Of a stretch of DNA of 17,385 nt, positions 8,950-17,385 are shown piece by piece. Below the pieces are notes generated by a model that was given only the letters and a program-made list of their open reading frames with translations, searched no databases and had not been told where the DNA came from. Origin of the DNA: Irineochytrium annulatum (taxonomy: Eukaryota; Chytridiomycota; Chytridiomycetes; Chytridiales; Chytridiaceae); the NCBI GenBank assembly GCA_027600665.1, contig JADGJL010000603.1:1-17385 (forward strand), read 5' to 3'. The translations under genes and the position numbers were made by a program. The first letter of the stretch is position 1; every line of letters starts with the position of its first letter.

Positions 8950-10077
8950 TCAGTGGTTGGTATCCGCCCTCGCTCTCTTATGAAAATGGATGGCCGTATC
9001 AGATTCGGGGTGAAGGTCCTGAATACCGTCATTCTGTAAAACAATAAGCGTCAACTACATTTTTACAATCTAAAGTGCACCGTTATTGCGAAGGCTACAG
9101 TCCGTTCAGGCAAATTCGGTGACTTGATTAGAATTGCATGCCTAGTGATTATTTAGCGAGACCTTCAAATAGTCACAAACCGTTTTCCCCACTTCCAGAA
9201 CAAAATGATACGATTTGCACACGCGTGACCCCAGCTGTCACCTGTTTTGCGCTGCTTAAGACCATAACCTTAGACTCAAGGCTACCTAACGCTGGAACGA
9301 GGACAGAAACTTCGACACCAGCACTCTTCGTCCTGTTCGTAGTCATATGGTTTGATAAAACTTTCCAATCAGTCTCCGAAACACGAAGTCGCTCTACCAA
9401 CGGCCAGTTTGTACTGGTCTGAGAGCTTTCGAAGCGTTTGCGCCATTCCGCTGAGCAGACGCGATCTTAATGGCATGCTTTCAAATCCTTGGCGGAAATG
9501 AAATGCGATACTATCAATCACTACAAGTTTGACCTTAAATATACAGTGAGCTATCACAAGGGGTGAAGTGATTAACTTGCGTATGGTGCGATAGAAAAGT
9601 TTCAAGTCGACTGACTAAAGTGACTTGCTCCATGTGATCGTGCACCCGGAAAACGTGGATATTGTTTAGGATTTCAGAAACAGAAGCCTTCGTGCCCGTT
9701 CTCGATCGGAATGCAGCCGCGAGCTCTTCGGCTCTGTCATAGTCAAAGCCTCCCTCCGTGTCTAACAATGAGCTGCCGTTGGGTAGTTTCGCCCTTTACC
9801 GATGTAAATGCCGTGACCGCCTGCTCCACCGTGCGCGCCACGGAGTTGCACATTGATACAAAGCTGCATTCTGTGAAAGGCGATGAATGCCTGGTAGCGG
9901 GCACAGCCATCATCACCCTAGCTGCGTCTTTCCCAGGCCCGGCGCAGCGCAGATCTCCGTGATGCGGCCGAACGGGATGCCGCTCCCCAGCATCGCGTCC
10001 AGCTGCGCGCTCGATGTCGAGATCGCGTTCTGGTCGCCATTCTTCTTCAATGCGTCGAACGCTGAGAAGGATTGCAT
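8950..10077 (-). CDS. RAD51C: RAD51C recombinase paralogue, N-terminally short
   Basis: Minus-strand gene with exons 10077-9917, 9870-9800, 9761-9577, 9533-9398, 9360-9286, 9241-9181, 9141-9081 and 9033-8950 (834 nt, 277 aa). RAD51C is an ATPase that assists RAD51 loading in homologous recombination and Holliday-junction processing. Motifs in order: GSGIPFGRITEIC, Walker A as AAPGLGKTQ (residues 44-52), IYIDTEGGFDYDRAEEL, Walker B KLVVIDSIAFHFR (Asp146), LSNHMTTN, VPALGDSWGHA, and IKSPNLPERTVAFAI. The tail HKRARAD resembles the C-terminal nuclear signal of human RAD51C. Human RAD51C is 376 aa; here the N-terminal helix-hairpin domain (about 80-100 residues) is missing. The first P-loop Gly is Ala. 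The start is the only ATG after the in-frame TGA at 10110-10108. A TTCTCAG just inside the start could instead be an acceptor for an unseen upstream exon. Its seven introns are only 37-47 bp. Confidence 0.92.
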
Positions 10078-10110
10078 TGCAATCGGACGCGAAATTGACG
10101 ACAGCGCTCA
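10078..10110. promoter_or_regulatory. 33-bp gap between the RAD51C and APC1 start codons
   Basis: The two ATGs point away from each other with 33 bp between them. On the plus strand, TGA at 10096-10098 is in frame with APC1 and fixes its ATG at 10111 unless an upstream exon exists. On the minus strand, TGA at 10110-10108 does the same for RAD51C. No room is left for two separate promoters. Either the transcripts overlap at their 5' ends or a shared bidirectional initiation zone lies inside coding sequence. Confidence 0.6.
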
Positions 10111-13100
10111 ATGCCATGCCTGGTGCCTCTGGACCTCCGGCCTCCCGAGGAGCGCTTCGCGGTCACATACCCGGGGTTGCGCGACGGCCACTCTGAACTG
10201 TTCCCTGGGCCGACGGTTTTGCGCGAGGACCGTCACGCTTCCGAGCCATTCGAAGAAGAGCTGTTCATTACGGAATCCACAGTTATCTGGAGCCAGTCGA
10301 ATGTAGTCCGGAAGTGCTTCGACTTTGAAAACACCGGGGAGACCGTGTCGCATGCCGTGTTCGCGTGGTTCAGGACGCACGAGCCGGAGGAAACCGAATT
10401 GCTAGGAGAATGGGAATGGACGAAGAATGCTGGTTCAAAGGATAACGGGAAGCTTCGGCGCGCGCTGGTCATTTTACTCGGGCGGCACCTGAAGATATAT
10501 TTCGACTCTGGTGACGCGTTTACTGTAAGAGTACCATTTTTTCGCACAAAAAAGTTGTTCGCCCTCGACGTTGGGGTTCTTATCCAGCGCGACATTGACG
10601 TCAGCGAAGGGGATCAGAGCCTTAGTCAGGTAGCGCTTCTAAGCCTGCGTCATCCCCTAGAGGAGTGTGAACCGGTCGGTCGAACCGAAGGCTTTCTACC
10701 ACATGAACTCGATAAAGCAAGGCATTTTACGGACCGGCATGAAGAAATTTTGTGCGTGATGGACATAGAGTCGGGATCGCTTGTGTTTTCCTACAATTAT
10801 AAGACGATGGTACACAGCGCGTGGACGACTGCGGCCCGAGAAGTCGATGTAGTAGCTCCACGAAGTTTAAGGGATGACAATTCAATCATTTTGGTCGACG
10901 CCAATGACAAAGCGCTCACTGCATCGCTGTTCCTAAGATGTTTCTGGACCAACCCCGTCAAAAGGTAATGAGAGTTATTAGCGCGCACTTTCTGAAGCAG
11001 CAACCAGAACATCGCATGCCTGTTCGGTCTTTAAGACTACCGACTGCTTCAATAAAACGATCGTGTGGTTCTTCTACAAAAGTGAAGCTCGGCTATTAGG
11101 ACATGCATTGGAGTCTAACGGGGATAATACCTCAATTTCTCATCATCGCTTTGATTACTCCGCCACATCAGCTGTACCGATTCGGGAGAAAAGCGTGGGG
11201 GGAAAGATCCTGCTATTAGAGCCGAACAGCCGCTTATCTTTATGGGCTGGAACGTCCAATCTCATTCCCGTCGATTATCATGAGAGCTTCAGCACCATCT
11301 GCGTATTACCGCTCGCCGGAACAAAGCGCCGGCGGGATTCCGACACTCTCCCTCATGTACTTCGAGTGCAGAATCCCGTCGAAGACCGTGTGCATCTGAT
11401 TCTCTCGAATGGCTCCACAGAGTTCGTATGCCGTGCTACTCTTCAGAATGACCCGCTCTCCGCTCTCGTCGAGTCTGCTATTGCGGCGCTGTCGATCGCA
11501 TTGCCGCATGAACTGTACTATCAATTCAGACTTCGGTTTATACGCTGTTATCACGATATGATGCGGAGCGACCCCGAGCTTCCGTATACAGATTGGGATT
11601 GTATTTCTATAACATTTTTGTCATTCCTCGGGAAGCCCGCGGTCGGTCAGGAACCGTCGTCGAATGGGCTCGACACCGCCTGGAATCTAATGCTCGCATC
11701 ACAGTACAATTCATCGATACAATCCGTTCCTTGCTTCTCGATGAAAATGACTGGTGACAATAGGAACGAGGTATCCTTGCGGCACTTTGCTCAAGCAAGA
11801 AGCCTGCATAGTCTCCATCATAACGAGCCTACTATAGTTCAATACCTTCCGGCGATTCTCCTCGTCTTCCATCTGTTGTATGAGAATTCGAAGCTGAAGA
11901 TCGATGGGAACGATTTGAGATCGAAACTCGGTGTCTTCCTTCTGCATATCTCCAAAATTATCAAATGGACCAGTTACGAATTCTACTACATGAGCGAGGG
12001 ATATGTCTTCCACGGCGATTGCTATATCAACTGCAAAGCCAACAAGTTGGTCACCTTTACCTCGCCGAGTGAACTTGTAACGAACCCTCCGAACATAATG
12101 CAGTGGATTTCGGAACGTTTGCGTACTCGTGAGCCAAAAAAGGGGTTTCCTTTGCCAAACGATATTCCTGGCTTCTTTGATATCGTCACCGCCCCTATTC
12201 ACGGACAGGAAGAGCTATGCCGGAGTACAATGCATATCGTGAAAGTTGTGAACGCGATGATAAGCAGCAAGATTAGCGGGGCGGAGAGCGCCGTGTTTGA
12301 AATGATAGCTTGCGGGATGAAGTCACGGGAACTAGATGTTTTGCCGTATGGCCTCTCCGTGCCTTTGCGAGAAGCCATTCATTCTTGCCGTGTGAATCCG
12401 AACCCTAACTGGGACGAAAAAATGCTCTACTTCATTGGTAACATACCTGCGTTGTGCTATTTCTAAATCTGGTTGTTAGGAAGGGAAGATATTGCCAGGC
12501 AGAGAACATACTGGTTTTCTAGTTTGCGCCCGTTGCCTTTAAAGCACGTACTTGACTCCGAAGACGTCGGAAGCATGTACGATATGGCATCCCGCACCGC
12601 TGCGGTCAAAGAAATAACAGGGGTCGAACTTGAGAACGACGAATTGATAAAGCTACGATTCTTTGAGGATGATCGAATAAGCCTCGTGCAATCACTGCTA
12701 CAAACCACGAGGCCCGCGCAGATCGATTTTATTGTCACGCCGAACATGACGTAAGCTCGCGACCGCAGCGCGTCGTCTTAACCTTTTGCCATAGAAACGA
12801 CGCGCATGTTGTCGAACAGCAGCGGCTGTTGAATGCTTTATCCAACCGGACTCTAGCCTCCCCACTTGGTCGCGGGCTCTTTACGTGCTCCTCTGCGGCC
12901 TCGATACCACCGCAGAGTGTCTTCGTGCCTGAGCTTATCGTGTCTGCAAACATGCCGCCCTTAAACCAGCAAGTGGTGCTCGACACGTCGAAATTCCCTG
13001 CGGATGCGACAGAATGGCCGCAATTTCACAACGGCGTCGCTTCGGGCCTGAAGTTCCCTTTTGACGCGAAGGAAATCTCAAACTCCTGGATTCATCAGAT

Positions 13101-15886
13101 GCAGAAGGAGATGAATGCCACAGTCTACGCCGGTTTGATTTTTGGTCTGGGGCTTAACGGGCACTTGCGGAATTTCGAATCGTGGAGAGTCCCTCAGATT
13201 ATGAACTCGCACGAAATGACGGGTATCGGCGTCATGCTCGGCCTCGCCTCCTCCCACGTCGGCGTCAACAACCCTCATGTGACGAACGTCGCGGCCGTGC
13301 ATATCCCGTCGTTATCGTCCAATGTGAACCCCAAGTTTTCCTCGCTGATCCACAGCGCCTCTCTGATCGCGCTCGGGCTAAATTTCATGGGATTGCCCCA
13401 TCGGAAGTACATCGAGTTGCTGCTGGATGAGATTTGGAGCAGAAACTACTTGTACGATGAGAGCTTTACATCCGGTGATGCCAGCAAGAACGTGGAGGGA
13501 CATTCGGTCGCCGCTGGCATAGCGTTAGGCATGATAACAGTTGGCCTGGGGGACAAATTAGATGAATTCGAAGACTTAAATATTGTCGATGAGTTGAGTA
13601 GGTTTGTGCATGGCGCCAGGTCGACCGGGCGGCAGACGGGCGCGTTCTCAAAACGTATCAAGCAGCCGATCGATTTAAACGCCGGCGCCACGTCACCCGG
13701 TGCGACCATCGCCCTCGGGCTCATGTTCCTGAAGACGAACAACCCTTCGATCGCTGCTAAGCTTTCATTGCCTGTGACGAAGCAGCTTCTGGACTACAGT
13801 CGGCCTGACTTTCTGATGCTTCGCACGCTCAGCCGGAGCTTGGTGCTGTGGGATACAATAGAAGCGTGCGAACGGTGGATGGACGGGCTCATACCGCAAT
13901 ACGTTAAGACGGACTTGCGAGACGGCGATCGGTGGAATGCGAGCAACATCGGGGCGAATGTGATCAAGGGCGAGTCCGTTCGACATGCGTTGTACAACAT
14001 CCTGGCGGGCGGTTGCCTGAGTATCGGCATCCGGTTCGCCGGCAGTTTAAACCCCACGGTTCTCCGGCTATTGATACGATACCTTGATTACTTCGACGCC
14101 GAGGTGCGAGGAATACCGAACGTGCATGTGAAGTCACACCAGCACGAGGGAGTGAGCACATTTGAAGGGAAGCTGAATCGCAGCGTGGCCAGATGTTGCT
14201 TCGACGTCGTCTTGACGGCGGCGGCGGCTGTTATGGCAGGATCTGGAAACCTGGAGCTGTTGTATCGATACAAGGCCGTGCATGATCAGTTTGAGGACAC
14301 GCTCTACGGCAGCCAGATGGCGTGTCAGATGGCGATTGGCATGCTGTTCCTGGGCGGGGGGACGTTGACATTGGGCACAACAAACACGGCGATCGTTGGG
14401 CTGGTGTGTGCGCTATTCCCGCGTTATCCGACAAACACGATGGACAATCGATCCCACCTGCAGGCGTTGAGACATTTCTGGGTTTTGGCGGTGGAGTATC
14501 GATGTCTTGTGCCTCGGGACATCCATGATCAGTCAGCATGTCTGCTTCCGATCCAGGTCGTCGTCGAGGGCAGCGCTGACGCGATTAACATAATGGCGCC
14601 TTGTATTCTGCCGGCGTTTAGTTCGATACGGCTTATCAAGGTCTGCTCGCCGAGGTATTGGCCAGTGAAGATTAACGTCAGGGGCAATCGGGACCAATTT
14701 GAGATGTTGATGAAGACTCGGACACTAGCTGTTAAAAGGAAAGCGGGGTATTTGAATTACATGAGGGTGGGTCACGTTTCCAATGTTAAAGAACTTACCA
14801 TAGTCTTAGGATCCGAGAGGCAATCGCGGCATCCGCTCTCGATCCTTCCCGTTATGGCTGCAGTCGGTCTCGGGAGCGACTCAAACCAGACCGCCGGAAT
14901 CAAAAGCCGAGGAGGAGTTGGCGCTCTTCTTTGTCCAGGCCTTCTCCCTCGACCCCTACATCCTCGCCGTCTCTGAACACTTCTGCCGACGAAATCTGTC
15001 GAACGACGATCTTGCGCAGCAAATGGCATCGTTTGCAACGGCCGTGATATACGACTGCTTAATCGACAGCAAGTGCGAGATGGTGGAGACGTATCTGGAG
15101 TTGTATCGCGCCACCAGAGATCTCTGGTGGCAGCCCGCGGCATCGGTTATGTGGAACTGGAGGCTCCTGCAGCAATTTTACGAGCATATTGAAGACGCGC
15201 TTGGCCAGGTGGGGGAACGTAACTCGTATGTGGATTTCGTGGCGTGCCGGTCGACGATACAGACGTGGTTCGAGCTGCAGGAGGGACGGGGCACGGCGTT
15301 CTCAGATAATCTGGACTACGAGCGCAGAATGCATCGAGGGGAAATCGCGAGGGGTTGGATGGTGGTGAGGCGGCCGTTGATTCAGAGGGCGTTTGTAAGC
15401 ACGGCCGCGAGCAAGTTTGATGAGATGTTCAGGCGGACTATGTTGGCTGTGGCGCATGTGGGAAGTTTAACCAATGGCGCGAGCTTGTGCTTCGCGCCGA
15501 GTCCCAGGCGGCCAAGAGTGGCGACGGAGAGTTTGCTTGAACGCTATTATGGAAGGAGTGGCGAAACGATCGACAGCGGTGATTTCCGCATCCTAAGCGC
15601 GTTCCTAACGTTCTATGCGCTCCCTGCACCGCATCTGCTCGTGGACGCCTGTTTGGCGTTTCTGAAAGATTCGCCGGCAAAAGTTGCGCGATACCGGAGA
15701 CAATGGCAGGAGAAGCACGCAAGGCGGATGGAAGAGGCAAGCGCTCTGGGGAGGCGGGCGGTCATGGCGTTTGTTGAGGGTATGGTTCAGCCAAGGGACG
15801 CGGAGCTCTGGTTAATTCATCAATACCCGAGGTTGAATCCGGGGATATGCGCTAAGTTGAGCGAGGTTTTGATGAATAAGTTGTAA
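10111..15886 (+). CDS. ANAPC1: Anaphase-promoting complex subunit 1 (APC1/cut4)
   Basis: Five exons: 10111-10964, 11008-12437, 12480-12750, 12795-14766 and 14810-15886 (5604 nt, 1867 aa; human APC1 is about 1944). APC1 is the largest scaffold subunit of the APC/C, the mitotic ubiquitin ligase that destroys securin and cyclin B. The N-terminal beta-propeller region is recognisable from ELFITESTVIWSQ and DRHEEILCVMDIESGSLVFS. The middle domain holds VEDRVHLILSNGS, YLPAILLVFHLLYE, PPNIMQWISERL and ELDVLPYGLSVPLREAIHSC. Proteasome/cyclosome (PC) repeats span about residues 990-1430 and bring GVASGLKFPFDAKEISNSWI, HEMTGIGVMLGLA, CPGATLALG-type units, MAGSGNLELLYRYK and DNRSHLQALRHFWVLAVEYR. The C-terminal domain ends in FRILSAFLTFYALPAPHLLV and a charged tail. 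The autoinhibitory loop of the N-terminal domain is very short. Introns are 42-44 bp. Confidence 0.96.
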
Positions 15887-15941
15887 TATAAGACACATCC
15901 TTTCGGGCGGAATCTGTTCTACTTTTCATTCAAATGCGGCC

Positions 15942-15970
15942 GACGCGGAGCTTTGGCTAATGCATCAAGA
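15942..15970 (+). repeat. Degenerate copy of an APC1 C-terminal coding segment
   Basis: This 29-bp segment matches 15797-15825 inside the last APC1 exon at 25 of 29 positions. The source encodes DAELWLIHQ; the copy, in its own open frame, would encode DAELWLMHQ. Two of the differences are silent in that frame (CTC/CTT and TTA/CTA). It lies 55 bp after the APC1 stop codon. It may be a relic of a local duplication of the gene's 3' end or an unused alternative terminal exon; no clear acceptor site precedes it. Confidence 0.5.
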
Positions 15971-16091
15971 TAATCACCTGGCTCGAAAGGAATGCATAGA
16001 TATTCGCCAAGTCGGGCTTAGTATGGATTAATGACGTGTAATGAATATGCACGTACTGTATAATGAGGGAAGTAATTAAACAAAAAAGATA

Positions 16092-16097
16092 AATAAA
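16092..16097 (+). terminator. Probable polyadenylation signal of APC1
   Basis: AATAAA occurs 205 nt after the APC1 stop codon, just before the pyrimidine-rich stretch that forms the NIP7 3' flank. The AATAAA hexamer is canonical; use of the site is inferred. Confidence 0.4.
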
Positions 16098-16177
16098 ACG
16101 ACGACCATCTGGAATAGACTCTCCTCGTCTTTCAGCTGTTCTCCACCTTCTCAATAACAGTATCTTTCCTTTCCGTA

Positions 16178-16233
16178 CCTCAAACCATATCTCCTCGTCC
16201 TCATCCGTCCTCAACCCACATATCTCCTCTTCC
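16178..16233 (-). repeat. Two-copy degenerate tandem repeat in the NIP7 3' flank
   Basis: On the plus strand CATATCTCCTC occurs at 16186-16196 and again at 16219-16229, a 33-bp period. The bases around it (CCTCAAACC / CCTCAACCCA before, GTCC / TTCC after) are also alike. The repeat sits in the C/T-rich strand and probably arose by slippage or duplication. No function is evident. Confidence 0.45.
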
Positions 16234-16295
16234 TGCCACGTCCCTCCCGTCCTCCATTCTACTTCCTTCTCCTTCCTCTACCACTCCCTCTCCAA

Positions 16296-16987
16296 CTATA
16301 TAATCAGGTTCTCCTCGTTCCTCAAGTACTCCCCAACGTCTGCCTGATGGAACACGACCACGGCCGTCGGGTCCACCTTCCTTGCGTCCTGCGTCGATCG
16401 TGCAGTCACCCCAAACCCCAGCGGTATGTCGCTCATGCTGAAGATCACCACGCCCTGATGCTCGGGCGTGTCCTCTGTAATCCGACCCAAATGCGCCTTG
16501 ACAACGTGGTTACCGTACATAAAGGGCATCTCGCCGTTGGGCTTTAGCCAGACTTTGTACTGTTGTTTGCACATTCTTAAACATGGGAGGAGCGAGCAGA
16601 GTGCACGATACCTTAGCGTACTGCGCGAGATACTCCAGCGCCGTGATTTGCAGCCTGAACTTGCCGGTCTTTGTGAACTTGCCAAAGCACATACCCAGCG
16701 ACAGCAAGTGGGGATTCACGCTGGTGGCCTTCTTCATGATGTCCTCGCTTTATCCCCTAATTAGCACCACAAATCCGCTGTTCACGCAGACAGGATAATA
16801 CCTGACGTAATACACGCGATCCTTGTGCAGTCGAAAGCAGTGCGGCTCGTCGGGCCTGTCAATGAGCTGGGCAATGTTGCGGCCGATGCTGTATTAAGAA
16901 GTCAGCGTACTCAGTCGAGCCGGGTTCATACTATTTGGCCAGCTTTTCAAAGAGCGTCCGGATCTCGTCCTCCGTCAGCGGCCTCAT
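16296..16987 (-). CDS. NIP7: 60S ribosome biogenesis factor NIP7
   Basis: Minus-strand gene with exons 16987-16932, 16888-16802, 16747-16612 and 16559-16296 (543 nt, 180 aa, equal to human NIP7). NIP7 is a nucleolar factor needed for 27S/60S pre-rRNA processing. The protein starts [20 protein letters not shown], as expected for the family. It continues with [35 protein letters not shown] and [19 protein letters not shown]. The C-terminal RNA-binding PUA domain (about residues 95-170) has [32 protein letters not shown] and [20 protein letters not shown]. Introns are 43, 54 and 52 bp with good GT..AG ends. Its start codon lies 84 bp from that of bS21m on the other strand. Confidence 0.96.
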
Positions 16988-17071
16988 CGGCTTGTCGCTT
17001 CCACTAAATGTGAGATGGATGAAGAAAACCGTAGGTAATTAGACGTCCTTCTCTTCAAGCCATCAGGAAAA
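16988..17071. promoter_or_regulatory. Shared divergent promoter of NIP7 and bS21m
   Basis: Only 84 bp separate the two divergent start codons, so both 5' UTRs and core promoters must fit here or overlap. The segment is A-rich in the middle (GAAGAAAACC near 17021). No TATA box is obvious. The pair couples a cytosolic ribosome assembly factor with a mitochondrial ribosomal protein. Confidence 0.5.
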
Positions 17072-17364
17072 ATGCTTTTCAACTTGCTGCGCGGCCAGAT
17101 CCGCTTCTATCGTGTCCACCCGCCCCCACCCGACACGGTCTCCCAAGGCCGCTCGATCGCCGTGACGAACACCACAGCCTCTAGCGCATACTTCCGCCTG
17201 AAAAGCATTCTGACGGAAAATCGCGTGCGGGAGGTCGCGAGATATCAAGAGCGGTGGGAACGGAAGCATGACGCGAAGAGACGCAGGAGGAGGGAGGCGG
17301 AGTGGAGACAATATGTGGAATACATGAAGGGGCAGGTTAAGAAGGCGAGGGATTTGGATTTCAG
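17072..17364 (+). CDS. MRPS21: Mitochondrial small-subunit ribosomal protein bS21m (3' end off window)
   Basis: First coding exon of a plus-strand gene, 97 codons plus 2 nt, ending at a GTGAGT donor at 17365; the remaining exon or exons lie beyond the window. The N terminus MLFNLLRGQIRFYR is basic and amphipathic, as expected for a mitochondrial targeting sequence. The body matches the bS21m pattern: SIAVTNTTASSAYFRLKSIL aligns with the human segment around residues 12-31, and a strongly basic helix with KRRRRREAEWRQYV follows, as in bacterial S21. The protein would sit on the mitochondrial 28S/37S subunit platform. The start is the first ATG after the divergent NIP7 promoter. The family assignment is by pattern, since bS21 proteins are short and diverge fast. 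Confidence 0.72.
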
Positions 17365-17385
17365 GTGAGTTTTATGATTCGGGGG

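Larger units (their letters stand above)
15887..16295. other. Convergent intergenic region between APC1 and NIP7
   Basis: These 409 bp hold two 3' UTRs. The left part carries a degenerate copy of a stretch of the APC1 tail (15942-15970) and an A+T-rich zone. From about 16120 to 16300 the plus strand becomes strongly pyrimidine-rich (C/T), so the NIP7 3' UTR, read on the minus strand, is purine-rich. A minus-strand open frame of 85 codons (16214-15957) has no recognisable domain, and I do not call it a gene. Confidence 0.5.

Noticed and set aside
9121..9180. Apparent frameshift or premature stop in RAD51C after WKWGK
   Set aside because: A 39-bp GT..AG intron (9180-9142) explains it and restores the conserved IKSPNLPERTV block in frame.
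10108..10595. Minus-strand open frames opposite APC1 exon 1 as missing RAD51C N-terminal exons
   Set aside because: Their translations show no helix-hairpin motif and read as shadows of the APC1 frame.
15957..16214. Minus-strand 85-codon open frame beginning MRTDEDEEIWFEVRKG
   Set aside because: It lies in the NIP7 3' flank, its charged half comes from the purine-rich repeat tract, and it has no recognisable domain or supporting exons.
1..17385. Transposons, CRISPR arrays, tRNA or rRNA genes, telomeric repeats, or a novel multi-gene defence or biosynthetic cluster
   Set aside because: No transposase, long terminal or inverted repeats, direct-repeat arrays, cloverleaf sequence or clustered unknown genes were seen; all substantial coding regions belong to known eukaryotic families.

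Overview
This window is a stretch of eukaryotic nuclear genome carrying eight spliced protein-coding genes. I rebuilt each gene exon by exon from GT..AG introns and protein similarity. Six are complete and two run off the window edges. The best guess for the organism is a flagellated (zoosporic, chytrid-type) fungus or a close relative. The reasons are packed genes, many spliceosomal introns of about 37-68 bp (some with CTAAC-like branch sites), and a CCDC40-type axonemal ruler protein, which only a lineage with a motile cilium should keep. The fungal placement is inference; the presence of a cilium gene is the firmer statement.

Layout from left to right: 3-1429 (+) is the 3' part of a UBXN7/Ubx5-type p97/Cdc48 adaptor with UAS, UIM and UBX domains. 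2000-3302 (-) is PCNA, 259 aa, 5 exons. 3698-4575 (-) is ribosomal protein uS15 (RPS13), 151 aa, 4 exons. 5027-8635 (+) is CCDC40/FAP172, 941 aa, 16 exons. 8950-10077 (-) is RAD51C, 277 aa, 8 exons. 10111-15886 (+) is APC1, the largest anaphase-promoting complex subunit, 1867 aa, 5 exons. 16296-16987 (-) is NIP7, 180 aa, 4 exons. 17072 to beyond the right edge (+) is mitochondrial ribosomal protein bS21m (MRPS21). In every gene the summed exon lengths keep the frame, which supports the splice models.

The genes do not form an operon or a single pathway, but most are core growth and cell-cycle functions: replication clamp, recombination, mitotic ubiquitin ligase, ubiquitin/p97 adaptor, and cytosolic and mitochondrial ribosomes. 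CCDC40 is the lifestyle-specific exception. Two gene pairs are very tightly divergent: RAD51C/APC1 with 33 bp between start codons, and NIP7/bS21m with 84 bp. Three pairs are convergent. PCNA and RPS13 differ from their neighbours in having long introns, a coding first exon of only 10 and 4 nt, and a coding last exon of exactly 34 nt.

I found no mobile element, CRISPR array, tRNA, rRNA or novel multi-gene system. The points worth a second look are smaller: a possible H/ACA-like RNA in the last RPS13 intron, 3'-terminal introns whose donors create stop codons, a RAD51C without its N-terminal domain and with an altered P-loop, an APC1 without most of the autoinhibitory loop, a UBX domain without the FPR signature, and a duplicated scrap of the APC1 tail beyond its stop codon.
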